Origin: Calidifontibacillus oryziterrae
GTDB lineage: Bacteria; Bacillota; Bacilli; Bacillales; Bacillaceae_J
Direction of reading: 5' to 3'
NCBI RefSeq assembly: GCF_000331575.1
Contig: NZ_KB223527.1
Location: 965,842-1,029,841, forward strand
Length of the DNA stretch: 64,000 bases
Shown here: piece by piece, positions 38,801 through 45,977 of the stretch
How the letters are laid out: each line of letters begins with the position of its first letter
Position numbering within the stretch: the first letter of the stretch is position 1
Position numbers and translations under genes: made by a program
The notes under the pieces: generated by a model
Database searches by the model: none
What the model saw: the letters and a program-made list of their open reading frames with translations, nothing else
What the model was told of the DNA's origin: nothing

Positions 38801-40567
38801 CCGTGATTTACGAGGTTTTAAGAACATTACAGCGTCCAAATCAGGCACGTCTACACCTTCTGTAAGGAATCGGGCATTAGAAAGGATACGACATGTGCTT
38901 GGTGGAACTTCCGCTTTTAACCAAGAAATTTTCTCATTTTTCTGCAACGCATTCATTGAACCATCAGCATGATCTATTTCAACTCGAACTGGTTCTGCTT
39001 GGTCGCCTGACCCATTAATATACATATCTACAACTTCCGTAAACATTTCTTTAATCAATTTAGATTCCCGAATTGTTCCAGCAAAAGCAATCGCACGTTT
39101 CATAGGATTGGCTGAAATCACATTAGAATTACTCCTACGTTTAATTAACCCATTCCAACAACCAATAATCTTAGTTACATCATCAAATTCAAGTTCCGTG
39201 TCTCGTTTATTCGCCAACAGTGTTTGAAAACGACGTGCAATTACCTCTTCATCAACAGCAAGAACCATTACCTTATAGTCAGTTAAAATTCCCTTATTTA
39301 CTGCATCACCAAAGCCAATACGGTAAAACTCTTCACCATAAATATCTTTATCATTCATATCAGCAATAACAACTGACATTTCATCCGCTTTCTGCTTTGC
39401 ATCTTCACCATAAATACGAGGAGTTGCAGTTTGATACAAACGTTTCTTAGCCTTAATATTGTTATTGCTATGAACTTTAACAAAAGCACTAGCTTCTTTG
39501 CCTGTTTCTGTAGCACCAGTTGTACGGTGTGCTTCATCACAGATAACCAAATCAAATTCATAGAAGCCTTTCTTCTGAGCCTCAATGATTACATCAATCG
39601 ACTGATACGTTGAAAATACCACTAAGAACTTGCTTTGACTATCAGCTGTGTCAATATCTTTCTGACGTTGCAATAATTTTTGATAATCTGTAGTTGCAGG
39701 ATAACCCAAGTCTGCTGCTGCAATATCCTCAAACTCATTTTCACCTTTTACCTTCTTCGTAACTTTTCTATCAGAACATACAGCAAAAGTATCCATATTT
39801 TCTCGATAGTTAGAATCAGCAGTCCAACCTCTCAAAGATTGAGAAAGCAACTGAATACTAGGAACAAAATACAATACCCTAAATGTACCATCTTTCTTCT
39901 CTGCCATCTTCTCAGCAATCACCATAGAAGTATAGGTTTTCCCCGTACCAGGAGCCATAATCAACTTCCCTCGGTCAGCTGTCTCAAATCCATTAACTAC
40001 TGCTTCAATCGCTGGAATCTGATGGCTTCGTGGTTGCTTAGGGGACTTTAATTTAATTGTATGTGGTTTATCAAAGGAAAACTGTGACCAATCAATCTCG
40101 CTATCTCGTAATTGAGATAACCCAATACGAGCAATGTTTTTATCACGATATAATAAAGCATCATCCGCATTACTACTCCACTTATCCGTTGAAGTTACAA
40201 TAATTCCTTCACCATAATAACTCTTTCCTACTTCGTTTAAGAAAGAATCAATATGGGACTTCTGTATTGTCGTTTCCTTCGCATAATACTTACATTGGAT
40301 AGCAACTAATTCACCAGTTTCCCTATTTCTTGCAACTAGATCTACCCCCGTATCCTTCTTAGGAATACCATATTCTTCAGGAACATCTTTTAACATCCAT
40401 ACCTCATCAAATAGACGTGCATACATTGGCTCTTTTTTTAAATATGCTGTAACTAATAACTCAAAAAGTGTTCCTCGATCACGCTGAGACATGTCTTCAC
40501 GTTCAAAATCATGTATAATCTTATCAAATGCATTGCTTACCACTTGATAATCTATCTTTTCTTCCAT
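35852..40567 (-). CDS. Type ISP-like restriction-modification enzyme (nuclease-helicase-methylase)
   Basis: 1571 aa single polypeptide. Domains: an Mrr-like PD-(D/E)xK nuclease (residues 20-120; Glu36, GVDLV Asp76, QCK 91-93); an SF2 translocase (Walker A APGTGKT 205-211, DEAH 344-347, QAVGRVMR 594-601); a helical coupler; an N6-adenine methyltransferase (FTPVEVVDFII 875-885, DPFTGTG 909-915, NPPYN 1016-1020); and a C-terminal specificity region with the usual type ISP layout. It should methylate one DNA strand of its site and cleave after head-on translocation. All catalytic motifs look intact. Flanked by the abiEi gene and its decayed copy. Confidence 0.92.
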   Translation of the reverse strand: MEEKIDYQVVSNAFDKIIHDFEREDMSQRDRGTLFELLVTAYLKKEPMYARLFDEVWMLKDVPEEYGIPKKDTGVDLVARNRETGELVAIQCKYYAKETTIQKSHIDSFLNEVGKSYYGEGIIVTSTDKWSSNADDALLYRDKNIARIGLSQLRDSEIDWSQFSFDKPHTIKLKSPKQPRSHQIPAIEAVVNGFETADRGKLIMAPGTGKTYTSMVIAEKMAEKKDGTFRVLYFVPSIQLLSQSLRGWTADSNYRENMDTFAVCSDRKVTKKVKGENEFEDIAAADLGYPATTDYQKLLQRQKDIDTADSQSKFLVVFSTYQSIDVIIEAQKKGFYEFDLVICDEAHRTTGATETGKEASAFVKVHSNNNIKAKKRLYQTATPRIYGEDAKQKADEMSVVIADMNDKDIYGEEFYRIGFGDAVNKGILTDYKVMVLAVDEEVIARRFQTLLANKRDTELEFDDVTKIIGCWNGLIKRRSNSNVISANPMKRAIAFAGTIRESKLIKEMFTEVVDMYINGSGDQAEPVRVEIDHADGSMNALQKNEKISWLKAEVPPSTCRILSNARFLTEGVDVPDLDAVMFLKPRKSRIDIAQAVGRVMRKAEGKDYGYVILPIGIPAGIDENTALDKNEKYQVVWDVLNALRSLDERFDATINKLELNKKKPEQLQVIGVGSAPNESEGGFTIAEPVTEQLALGLDEAEFSDIERAIYGKIVKKVGNVRYWEDWSKDVAEIAQQHKMRIRVMLEDRNSEAYKAFQKFISGLRHNINGAISDQQAIEMLAQHLITKPVFEALFDSYSFANDNPVSRAMDAVLKIMDDQGLVKEQERLKDFYDSVRVRAQGIDNLKAKQDIIIQLYDKFFKVGFKETTERLGIVFTPVEVVDFIIHSVNDALKKYFGKSISDEGVHILDPFTGTGTFIVRLLQSGLISKKDLLRKYTQELHSNEIVLLSYYIAAINIEETFHSIMESDYKPFEGIVLTDTFESTEKVDSFEDELFGENNERLEKQLREPIFAIIGNPPYNVGQTDGNDNAESVKYPRLDQAINETYAKDSKGGNKKLLYDSYIRAFRWASDRIGDKGVIGFVTNGSFIDSSSTDSLRKSWYDEFNHIYVFNLRGDQRTQGETSRREGGKIFGSGSRTPIAITLLVKDGSGNHELHYHDIGEYLSREEKLSIIEQSVSIEGIKWNNIVPDKNNDWINQRDARYQDFYPTFDDKGKGIFLEKNPGVKTHRDSWVYNYSKDNVEKNAKFMIDNLNSEIERLKSIADMNKRYDKANKNDNFIKWSDGLKRYLQRGEKVSYSKSAVRSLYRPFTKKWLYYNDAVVEMTRRYKEKLGENNLIIYITGNGAKREFSAIILDSIPCFDLMEKGQGFLFDNFETKSEMFVDITNISDKSIHYFDMSQEDLFYYVYGVLHSSEYKQRYASDLKKALPRIPLLKNKEQYVKIGRKLADLHLNYETIEPYSDVLIEGKSSPSYKIKKMKHPKNGVLDKIVFNEDITITNIPEKAYEYVVNGRSAIEWIIDQYQVKIDKKSGIVDDPNLYSDERYIFDLLLRVINVSIQTVDLINSLPPLEILE

Positions 40568-40782
40568 ATTCTAAATCCCTCCAAACCACTCTACTAAAAC
40601 ACTATATCAATTATGCTAATACCTAATATTTTACTTCCCCAATTACATTTGAAAAACAACTTCAGTTCAAAAAACTTTTCGTGCTTTTCTGTAATATTTT
40701 AACATGAGTTCATTAAAAAAGTATTAGTAAATTACAGGAGAGCATCCATATCTAATAATGCTTTTCAGAACACATTGTATTT

Positions 40783-40953
40783 TTGACGGTCAAAGACAGC
40801 TTTTTTCTCTAATTTCTTCATTCATTTTTTTCTCACCCTTAACGAAGAGGTTAACTCATGGAATTAGAAGCATCTTTTTATTTACCTATTTAGCATTATG
40901 TACAATATTCCTTTTAAAATTTACCAAAAGGTCTGTACTTATTTTCAAATGCA
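40783..40953 (-). pseudogene. Decayed duplicate of the abiEi 5' end and promoter
   Basis: About 75-80% alignable with 35517-35690: TTTTTGACGGTCAAA, CTAATTTCTTCATTCAT, CTCACCCTTA and GTACAATATTCC recur in order. The decayed start reads MNEEIRE and soon shifts frame. The copy lies directly behind the restriction gene, so the gene is bracketed by two directly repeated abiE promoter segments. Confidence 0.85.
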
Positions 40954-40965
40954 ATCTAAACATAA

Positions 40966-41001
40966 AGAGCGCTAACAATATTAATTTGCTAGCGCTCTTT
41001 A
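40966..41001. terminator. Bidirectional hairpin
   Basis: AAAGAGCGCTA and TAGCGCTCTTT pair perfectly around a 14-nt loop, separating the restriction gene region from the TIR gene. Confidence 0.7.
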
Positions 41002-41034
41002 TTGGATATTTTATTTTTGAATAGCACTATTAGA

Positions 41035-41170
41035 TTCTACCTAACACCTTTTCCCATTTATCGTGATTAGGATTCAAACACGAATGCCATACTTTGGTTC
41101 ACGTCCATTTCAGCTAACAAGTATAGGTCTTTTTTCGCCTTTTGCTTGTTCTACGATTATTGTAATTTCT
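41035..41170 (-). pseudogene. Decayed reading frame
   Basis: Pieces in alternating frames read EQAKGEKRPILVS, AEMDVNQ and KVWHSCLNPNHDKWEKVLGRI followed by a stop. The last piece is too coherent to be chance, but no family is recognised. Confidence 0.4.
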
Positions 41171-41210
41171 TACTGTTAGTAATCCTGTTATTACTTCCAA
41201 TAATTAATTA

Positions 41211-42341
41211 TTAGGTACAAGTATTTAGTAGTTCATTTATACGCAATAAAAATTGTTCTTTCTTACGGTTCCAAATTTCTATTTTTAAAGATAAATCAAG
41301 TTCTCCAAAAAGTTGTGTGATAAATCCATCAAGTTCATTAGATTTATTAATAACTAGTGATTGGGTTTGAGAAGAAATAACACCTTTCATGTTTGCATAA
41401 GTAAGCGGTGGAATTAAGATTGGGAAATGTTTTGCTGATTTTATCCAAGTTGCTCCCATTTCACACATACAAATTGGACTATTGTAAAAGTTTTCCGAGA
41501 GTAAAAATAGAACAATGGTATTTTCACTCAATTCTTTTTTTATAAAACCTAGGAAGTCCTCACCATAAGGAATCTTATAACCTTCAAAGGAAGAACAAAA
41601 AATAGAATCACTTCTTAATCCTAAACCTTCCAATAGGTCTATAAGCGGTTCCACTATTAATTTATCCTCTGTTGAATGGCTAATAAATATTTTCCTATCA
41701 TTAACTTCATGATTCGCATACTTACTACCTTGTGATTCAAATCCTAACCTCTGCCTATTAATATTATGTTGTTCAGACGATATTTTCTCTATATTTGTTT
41801 TTTGGGTAACATGTTGACCAACTGTAAAATTAGCACCTTGTTGAGCAGTTACATTACCATAGAAAATATTTAAAACGCTTGAAGAAACATCATCATTGCT
41901 TTCTATTTCGTCTTCAATAAAATCATCTAATTTAACAAATAAGTCTCTAATAACAGGGGCAATAATACCTTGATTAAAAATAGCTAGCAATCGTGGAAGG
42001 CTCTTCTCACGTGGGTTCATTCTAGAACTTATATTTTCAAATGAAATTTTCCTTTTATTCTCCATTTCCATAAGTTGAAGCACTGTAGCAATTCTTTCAT
42101 TCTTATCTATCGGTAAATTCGCATGACGTATCCAATAACCATTTGATGTCACAAAAAGGTTGTCAATATCAACTTTCATATTCATTAAAGGTTCAGTAAT
42201 TTGCTTGATCACTTCGTTTTCATAAATAAATGCAAAAAATCGGGACAAATTATTTTGATGTGAATCATAATGAGATTGTAAATAATCGTTAGCAATTTGT
42301 TTAAAATCACGAATCGCCCTCTTTATTTCAACGGATTTCAA
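41211..42341 (-). CDS. TIR-domain defence protein
   Basis: 376 aa from a TTG at 42339-42341, chosen because GGGAGG lies 8 bases upstream; an ATG at 42362 overlaps that site. The N-terminal 210 residues are helical with a Gly/Asn-rich turn (FYGNVTAQQGANFTVG) near 165-180. The C-terminal TIR domain (about 216-340) begins RKIFISHSTEDK and carries the putative catalytic Glu in CMCEMGATW (Glu294 in this numbering). TIR domains in bacterial defence hydrolyse NAD+ upon phage sensing. It sits 258 bp downstream of the ABC-3C operon on the same strand and may act alone or as an added effector. Confidence 0.85.
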   Translation of the reverse strand: MKSVEIKRAIRDFKQIANDYLQSHYDSHQNNLSRFFAFIYENEVIKQITEPLMNMKVDIDNLFVTSNGYWIRHANLPIDKNERIATVLQLMEMENKRKISFENISSRMNPREKSLPRLLAIFNQGIIAPVIRDLFVKLDDFIEDEIESNDDVSSSVLNIFYGNVTAQQGANFTVGQHVTQKTNIEKISSEQHNINRQRLGFESQGSKYANHEVNDRKIFISHSTEDKLIVEPLIDLLEGLGLRSDSIFCSSFEGYKIPYGEDFLGFIKKELSENTIVLFLLSENFYNSPICMCEMGATWIKSAKHFPILIPPLTYANMKGVISSQTQSLVINKSNELDGFITQLFGELDLSLKIEIWNRKKEQFLLRINELLNTCT

Positions 42342-42599
42342 GAATCTTATCCTCCCAATCATTAGAACTTTTACTTCAAATTACCCCACTACAAATTGGG
42401 TTGTCCACCCAAACTCCACTTTTCAAATCAGTTGAGATACGCTTCAGTAACGATAGTAAGTGAGGGTTATAGGTTTTTACTAATCACGAATATAAATGCT
42501 TTAGAGTTCATTATTAACCACTACTTTTACAAATTATCTTGACCCATTGAATTTATTAAATTTAATATTATTAATCCATATAAATCTTTGCTATTAACA

Positions 42600-44216
42600 T
42601 TAGTTAACGCCCTTATTTTTCCAATTTAGGATAAAAAGAGTTTTATCTTTTGATAAATTAAGGAATCTATTCTTTTCAATTATTTTAACGGTTTCCTCAT
42701 TGTAAGTGTGTATTTTATCAATTGCAATAAAAATCTGTTTAACATAAGAATCATATAACATGATTATGTTTTCGGTTGCCTCGTTTTCAATATTTTTAAG
42801 TAGTGGTAAGTCATGGATTAAAGCAGGTAAATCAGTCAAATCTAATAAACTCAAATCAAATGTTATTAAGTTTGCATATGCAGTGCCTGTTCCAGTATCC
42901 CCAAAAGTTGAAAAAACATAGTTATTACCATTTATACTGAATGATGGTGCTCTACGATTGTCTTTATAAATTTGCTTGTTTAATTCATTCATTTTTGTGT
43001 TAATTTGACTTGAAATATCAGCGTATATATCAATTTTTATTTCTTCTAAATCACCTTTTGCTGAAGTTAAATTATTCTCTATATTCTTTCTCTTTGTGTA
43101 ATAACTGTTTTCATTGTTTAATTCTTGAATCTTCGCTGAGATATCGACTACTCTATCTAATGCATACTGTGGACTATTTTTAATATTCAACTTTTCTGCA
43201 ATCTTTTCATCGATACTTGTTATATCTGCAACAATAGTTTTAATTTGCTTATTTAGCTCTCTTTCGGATTTTTGGAGCTCTTCCTTCAGGATTTTACTTA
43301 TTGAATTATGAAATTCATCAACTTCTTTAATTCTTTCAATATCCATATTAGGGAATATTTCAATCAATCTTGATAGCTCTGTATCAATCTTTAATCTTTC
43401 ATTTGAAATATTACTTTGAGTTCTTCTCAGTTTAGAATCAAAGATACTTTTTTGACGGAGTAATTGACTTTTAACAGTACTTAGCTCTAAAATTTCTTTG
43501 GTAAGCAATGCTTCGATATCTGCTGAAGCTCCTATAATTTCTTTCTTCATCCTTTCTAGTTCATTTTTTAGTTCAAAAATTCTTTTTTCATTTTTATCAA
43601 AAATAGCCTTTGTCATTTTAGGGATAAACTCGTTTTTAACTGCTTTTAACAGAGTGCTTTTTTCATCAGTTAATCTATTAATTTGATCTTCGTAATCCTT
43701 AATTATTTTATATTTGCCAAAAAGTTTAATTAACGCCAGTAATGAAGCCTTCTTTGTTTCTTTTTCAAAGTATTGTAGTGGCTTTTTTTCATTTAGGTTT
43801 TCTTTTCCATATACTCTAGAATATCTTCCAATAATGTTTCTAAAACTTAAATCGGGAAGAGTAATATCATATTTTTCTTTTAGAAAAGCTGTAAATTCAT
43901 CTGTTTTAATTACTTTACTAACATTGTAGTCACTATCGCATATATTTGTAAATTTATAGTCCTTAGTATTCCTGCTGAAAAAGTATTCCTTCTCAAACAA
44001 AAAAGAAAACCTAAATTCATGTTGACCTAGTTCTTCAATTGCATCTTTATTAGCAGTAATGTAAGTATCACCTCCAAAGACAAAATCAATTATCATTAAT
44101 ATTGTAGATTTCCCTATAGAATTGGAAGCTATCGAATCGCCAACAACGACATTTAGACCATCCTTAAATGTCAATAATGGTTCTCTAAATTTATCGCAAA
44201 ATATTTTATATAACAT
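42600..44216 (-). CDS. SMC-like ABC ATPase of an ABC-3C system (DUF2326 type)
   Basis: 538 aa. Starts with GLNVVVGDSIASNSIGKSTIL, a P-loop of the DUF2326 kind (GK at 35-36). A long coiled coil (about 190-400) separates the two ATPase halves. The C-terminal half includes TFGDTGTGTAYANLITFD and LPALIHDLPLLKNIEN, matching the 'hD.plf' stretch of this family. SMC-like ATPases of this group are the central part of three-component conflict systems. It overlaps the middle-component gene by 11 bp. Confidence 0.85.
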   Translation of the reverse strand: MLYKIFCDKFREPLLTFKDGLNVVVGDSIASNSIGKSTILMIIDFVFGGDTYITANKDAIEELGQHEFRFSFLFEKEYFFSRNTKDYKFTNICDSDYNVSKVIKTDEFTAFLKEKYDITLPDLSFRNIIGRYSRVYGKENLNEKKPLQYFEKETKKASLLALIKLFGKYKIIKDYEDQINRLTDEKSTLLKAVKNEFIPKMTKAIFDKNEKRIFELKNELERMKKEIIGASADIEALLTKEILELSTVKSQLLRQKSIFDSKLRRTQSNISNERLKIDTELSRLIEIFPNMDIERIKEVDEFHNSISKILKEELQKSERELNKQIKTIVADITSIDEKIAEKLNIKNSPQYALDRVVDISAKIQELNNENSYYTKRKNIENNLTSAKGDLEEIKIDIYADISSQINTKMNELNKQIYKDNRRAPSFSINGNNYVFSTFGDTGTGTAYANLITFDLSLLDLTDLPALIHDLPLLKNIENEATENIIMLYDSYVKQIFIAIDKIHTYNEETVKIIEKNRFLNLSKDKTLFILNWKNKGVN

Positions 44217-44433
44217 AAATTAATTCCTCACTATCTTCAAGATACTCTAAAGCACTGAGAACAAAAGCGACATCTAAAGTTAAAATAAACTCATTTATAT
44301 CTTCAAAGTGACTTTGTACTTTTTCCCACAAATCAACTGGATTTTCATTTTGCTGTTGAAGTACATTTAGTACGTATGGAATTTTACTTATTATACTTTC
44401 TTTAAATGGCGTAATTTTATTTGGAATTATCAT
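44206..44433 (-). CDS. ABC-3C middle component
   Basis: 75 aa from the ATG at 44431-44433, with GAGGTG upstream. It begins MIIPNKITPFKESIISKIPY, which matches the small 'middle component' proteins that I associate with ABC three-component systems. No enzymatic motif. It bridges the HNH gene and the ATPase gene with overlaps at both ends, consistent with a protein complex made in fixed ratio. Confidence 0.75.
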   Translation of the reverse strand: MIIPNKITPFKESIISKIPYVLNVLQQQNENPVDLWEKVQSHFEDINEFILTLDVAFVLSALEYLEDSEELIYVI

Positions 44434-45185
44434 GAAAACACCTCGCAATCCTGTATAAAAAAGGAAGCTATAATTTCACAAGCTCTTAAAGAATATTTTC
44501 CAGTTTTATTATGAATCCAATCTACAATACTCCTAAAAATCTCTTCTTGATTTCGAGTTGTTTGTTTACACTTGAAGTAAAATCCTTTGATTTGCATTGC
44601 TAAGGTATTAAACTTATCTGGCGTTTCCTTATCAATCTCTTTAAATATATCTTTAATAAAATTGAAGTATTCAATAATATCATTTTTTATTTGTTTTTTT
44701 AGCAATGGTGGAAGAGAAACATCTGACTTTTCATCGACTTTTAAGGCTGAATATTCTAATCTAATTAATTCCCCAGTATCTAAATCTAATCTATATAGTA
44801 CTTCTCTAATTTCTTCTTCAATATTAAATAAGGAATATGAATTCATAATATTGCTTTTCTTTATCAAGGATTCCTTTATCTGGAATAATTTACGATACTC
44901 TTCAACAGTTCGTGGTTTATCAAACTTTTCATGACAATCTAGACATAAAGGAATAATGTTATCAAGACTATTCACATCTATGCTAAGTTTCTTTTCAGTC
45001 TTTAAAAGTAATTCTTCACTAGAATTGGGATTTAATGGATAGATATGAGCCAACTCGAACTTTTTATATATCTTCCCAATTTTTTCATAATAAAGAGGTT
45101 TAGTACAAAGTGGACATATACCCTCAACTTGCGAATACAAAAGCAATTGCTCATTCTGCGTATATATTTTCCTGACATTTGCCAA
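44430..45185 (-). CDS. HNH nuclease effector of the ABC-3C system
   Basis: 251 aa. N-terminal HNH fold: CPLC (24-27), FELAHIYPLNP with His47, DNIIPL with Asn76, and CLDCHEKF (81-88) supplying the second zinc pair and metal-binding His. The C-terminal half (about 150-251) is the helical CTD domain that, in ABC-3C systems, couples the effector to the ATPase. First gene of a tight three-gene operon. Expected to cut DNA once the complex senses invasion. Activity not tested; no anomalies. Confidence 0.85.
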   Translation of the reverse strand: MANVRKIYTQNEQLLLYSQVEGICPLCTKPLYYEKIGKIYKKFELAHIYPLNPNSSEELLLKTEKKLSIDVNSLDNIIPLCLDCHEKFDKPRTVEEYRKLFQIKESLIKKSNIMNSYSLFNIEEEIREVLYRLDLDTGELIRLEYSALKVDEKSDVSLPPLLKKQIKNDIIEYFNFIKDIFKEIDKETPDKFNTLAMQIKGFYFKCKQTTRNQEEIFRSIVDWIHNKTGKYSLRACEIIASFFIQDCEVFS

Positions 45186-45494
45186 TTAAGCTCACCCTAT
45201 CACTTTTCGACTTCTCATCTATTATTTATACTTTATTTAAATCAATTATCCTCTTTTTTTACAAATTTCTCAATATTTGCCTTTGTACTTACTTTTTCTC
45301 TCGAATTTTGGAAATATTCATTGGAAAAAATATTACCATTTTAATTTCTTTATGCTATTCAATATTTTAAATATTTATTTACAGAGAAAACCTCATTTAC
45401 AATGATACGTTCATCATGAAAATGATAAAAGGTAAACCGAAGCTTTTAATATAAAAAAGTGTTTAAGTTTATTTCACTTAATAACCCGTTTTAG
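45186..45494. other. Right-end non-coding region of the element
   Basis: AT-rich, 309 bp between the HNH gene and the truncated gerE frame. A promoter for the minus-strand ABC-3C operon is expected here, but I see no confident -35/-10 pair and no other feature. Confidence 0.5.
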
Positions 45495-45571
45495 CTAACG
45501 TGTACAAACCATCAAAAAAAAGCCCACAGTCGTTGTATCTGAAGGCTTCTTGATCACTTTATTATTTTGTG

Positions 45572-45599
45572 TTTCAAACCACATTGTATTCGAAATGTG
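45572..45599. other. attR-type junction (right end of the intervening element)
   Basis: TTTCAAACCACATT (45572-45585), GT, then the core ATTCGAAATGTG (45588-45599). The chromosome side continues with the gerE 5' codons. In the circular form this end would abut the left end and form an imperfect palindrome with 14-bp perfect arms and an 8-bp centre (GTATTCGA). Confidence 0.9.
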
Positions 45600-45734
45600 A
45601 TTGCGAACTGTTTTTTCACTGATAAAAAGTTCCTCAGCAATTTCTTTTGTTGTTTTGTCCTGTACTAACAATTCAAATACTTCTTTTTCTCTCTTCGTTA
45701 GTAGTGGCTTCGGTTGGTAGTTGTTTTCCTTCAA
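45588..45734 (-). CDS. gerE: gerE, 5' part of a split gene
   Basis: TTG start at 45732-45734, AAGGAGGG 8 bases upstream. It encodes MKENNYQPKPLLTKREKEVF, then ELLVQDKTTKEIAEELFISE and KTVRNHISN, the N-terminal two thirds of GerE (LuxR-type regulator of late mother-cell genes). After codon 49 the frame enters the element and reads TMWFETQNNK... to a stop at 45495, a 79-residue product with a broken recognition helix that should not bind DNA. Through the 12-bp core it joins in frame to the 3' part at 15102-15191. Behind a sigma-K promoter. Confidence 0.95.
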
Positions 45735-45798
45735 TCAGTTTTTCCCTCCTTACTAGGGCATGAACTGCGGATTTTGAAGGGAATATATTTAGTCACGA

Positions 45799-45826
45799 TA
45801 TCATATGAAAGTTCCACCTACTCTGT
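45799..45826 (-). promoter_or_regulatory. Sigma-K promoter of gerE
   Basis: CATATGATA (45799-45807) fits the sigma-K -10 consensus CATANNNTA exactly, and AC (45825-45826) lies 17 bp upstream as required for -35. About 65 bp before the gerE start. gerE is known to be transcribed by sigma-K. Confidence 0.8.
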
Positions 45827-45977
45827 GACATAATGAAATTGTGAAATATTTGTAACTTTATGCAAAACCCTGTAACTTATTGTAGTAAAAATATAGTATA
45901 ATAAATCTAAAAAATGAATCTTAAAAATTTTTAAATATTTTATAAAAAGTCGTGTAATTTATTGGGGAGGACGTTGT

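Larger units (their letters stand above)
40568..41210. other. Intergenic region with gene remnants
   Basis: 643 bp without an intact gene. It contains a decayed abiEi start (40783-40953), a hairpin (40966-41001) and a decayed reading frame (41035-41170), each described separately. The rest (40568-40780) is AT-rich and shows nothing else. Confidence 0.8.
15180..45587. mobile_element. 30.4-kb intervening element inserted in gerE
   Basis: Bounded by 12-bp direct repeats inside the two halves of gerE (15180-15191 and 45588-45599). Removal of 30,408 bp restores the gerE reading frame exactly. It carries a large serine recombinase, a tyrosine recombinase, an AEP-type primase with a RuvC-like gene, structured RNA candidates, exported proteins and a defence island. 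No capsid, tail, terminase, holin, relaxase or type IV secretion gene is visible. Its intergenic regions are very AT-rich compared with the flanking chromosome. By analogy with skin (sigK), SPbeta (spsM) and the element in spoVFB, it is probably excised in the sporulating mother cell. That timing is inference; the boundaries are seen directly. Confidence 0.93.

Noticed and set aside
15180..45587. Prophage or integrative conjugative element
   Set aside because: No capsid, portal, terminase, tail, holin, relaxase, coupling protein or type IV secretion gene can be seen.
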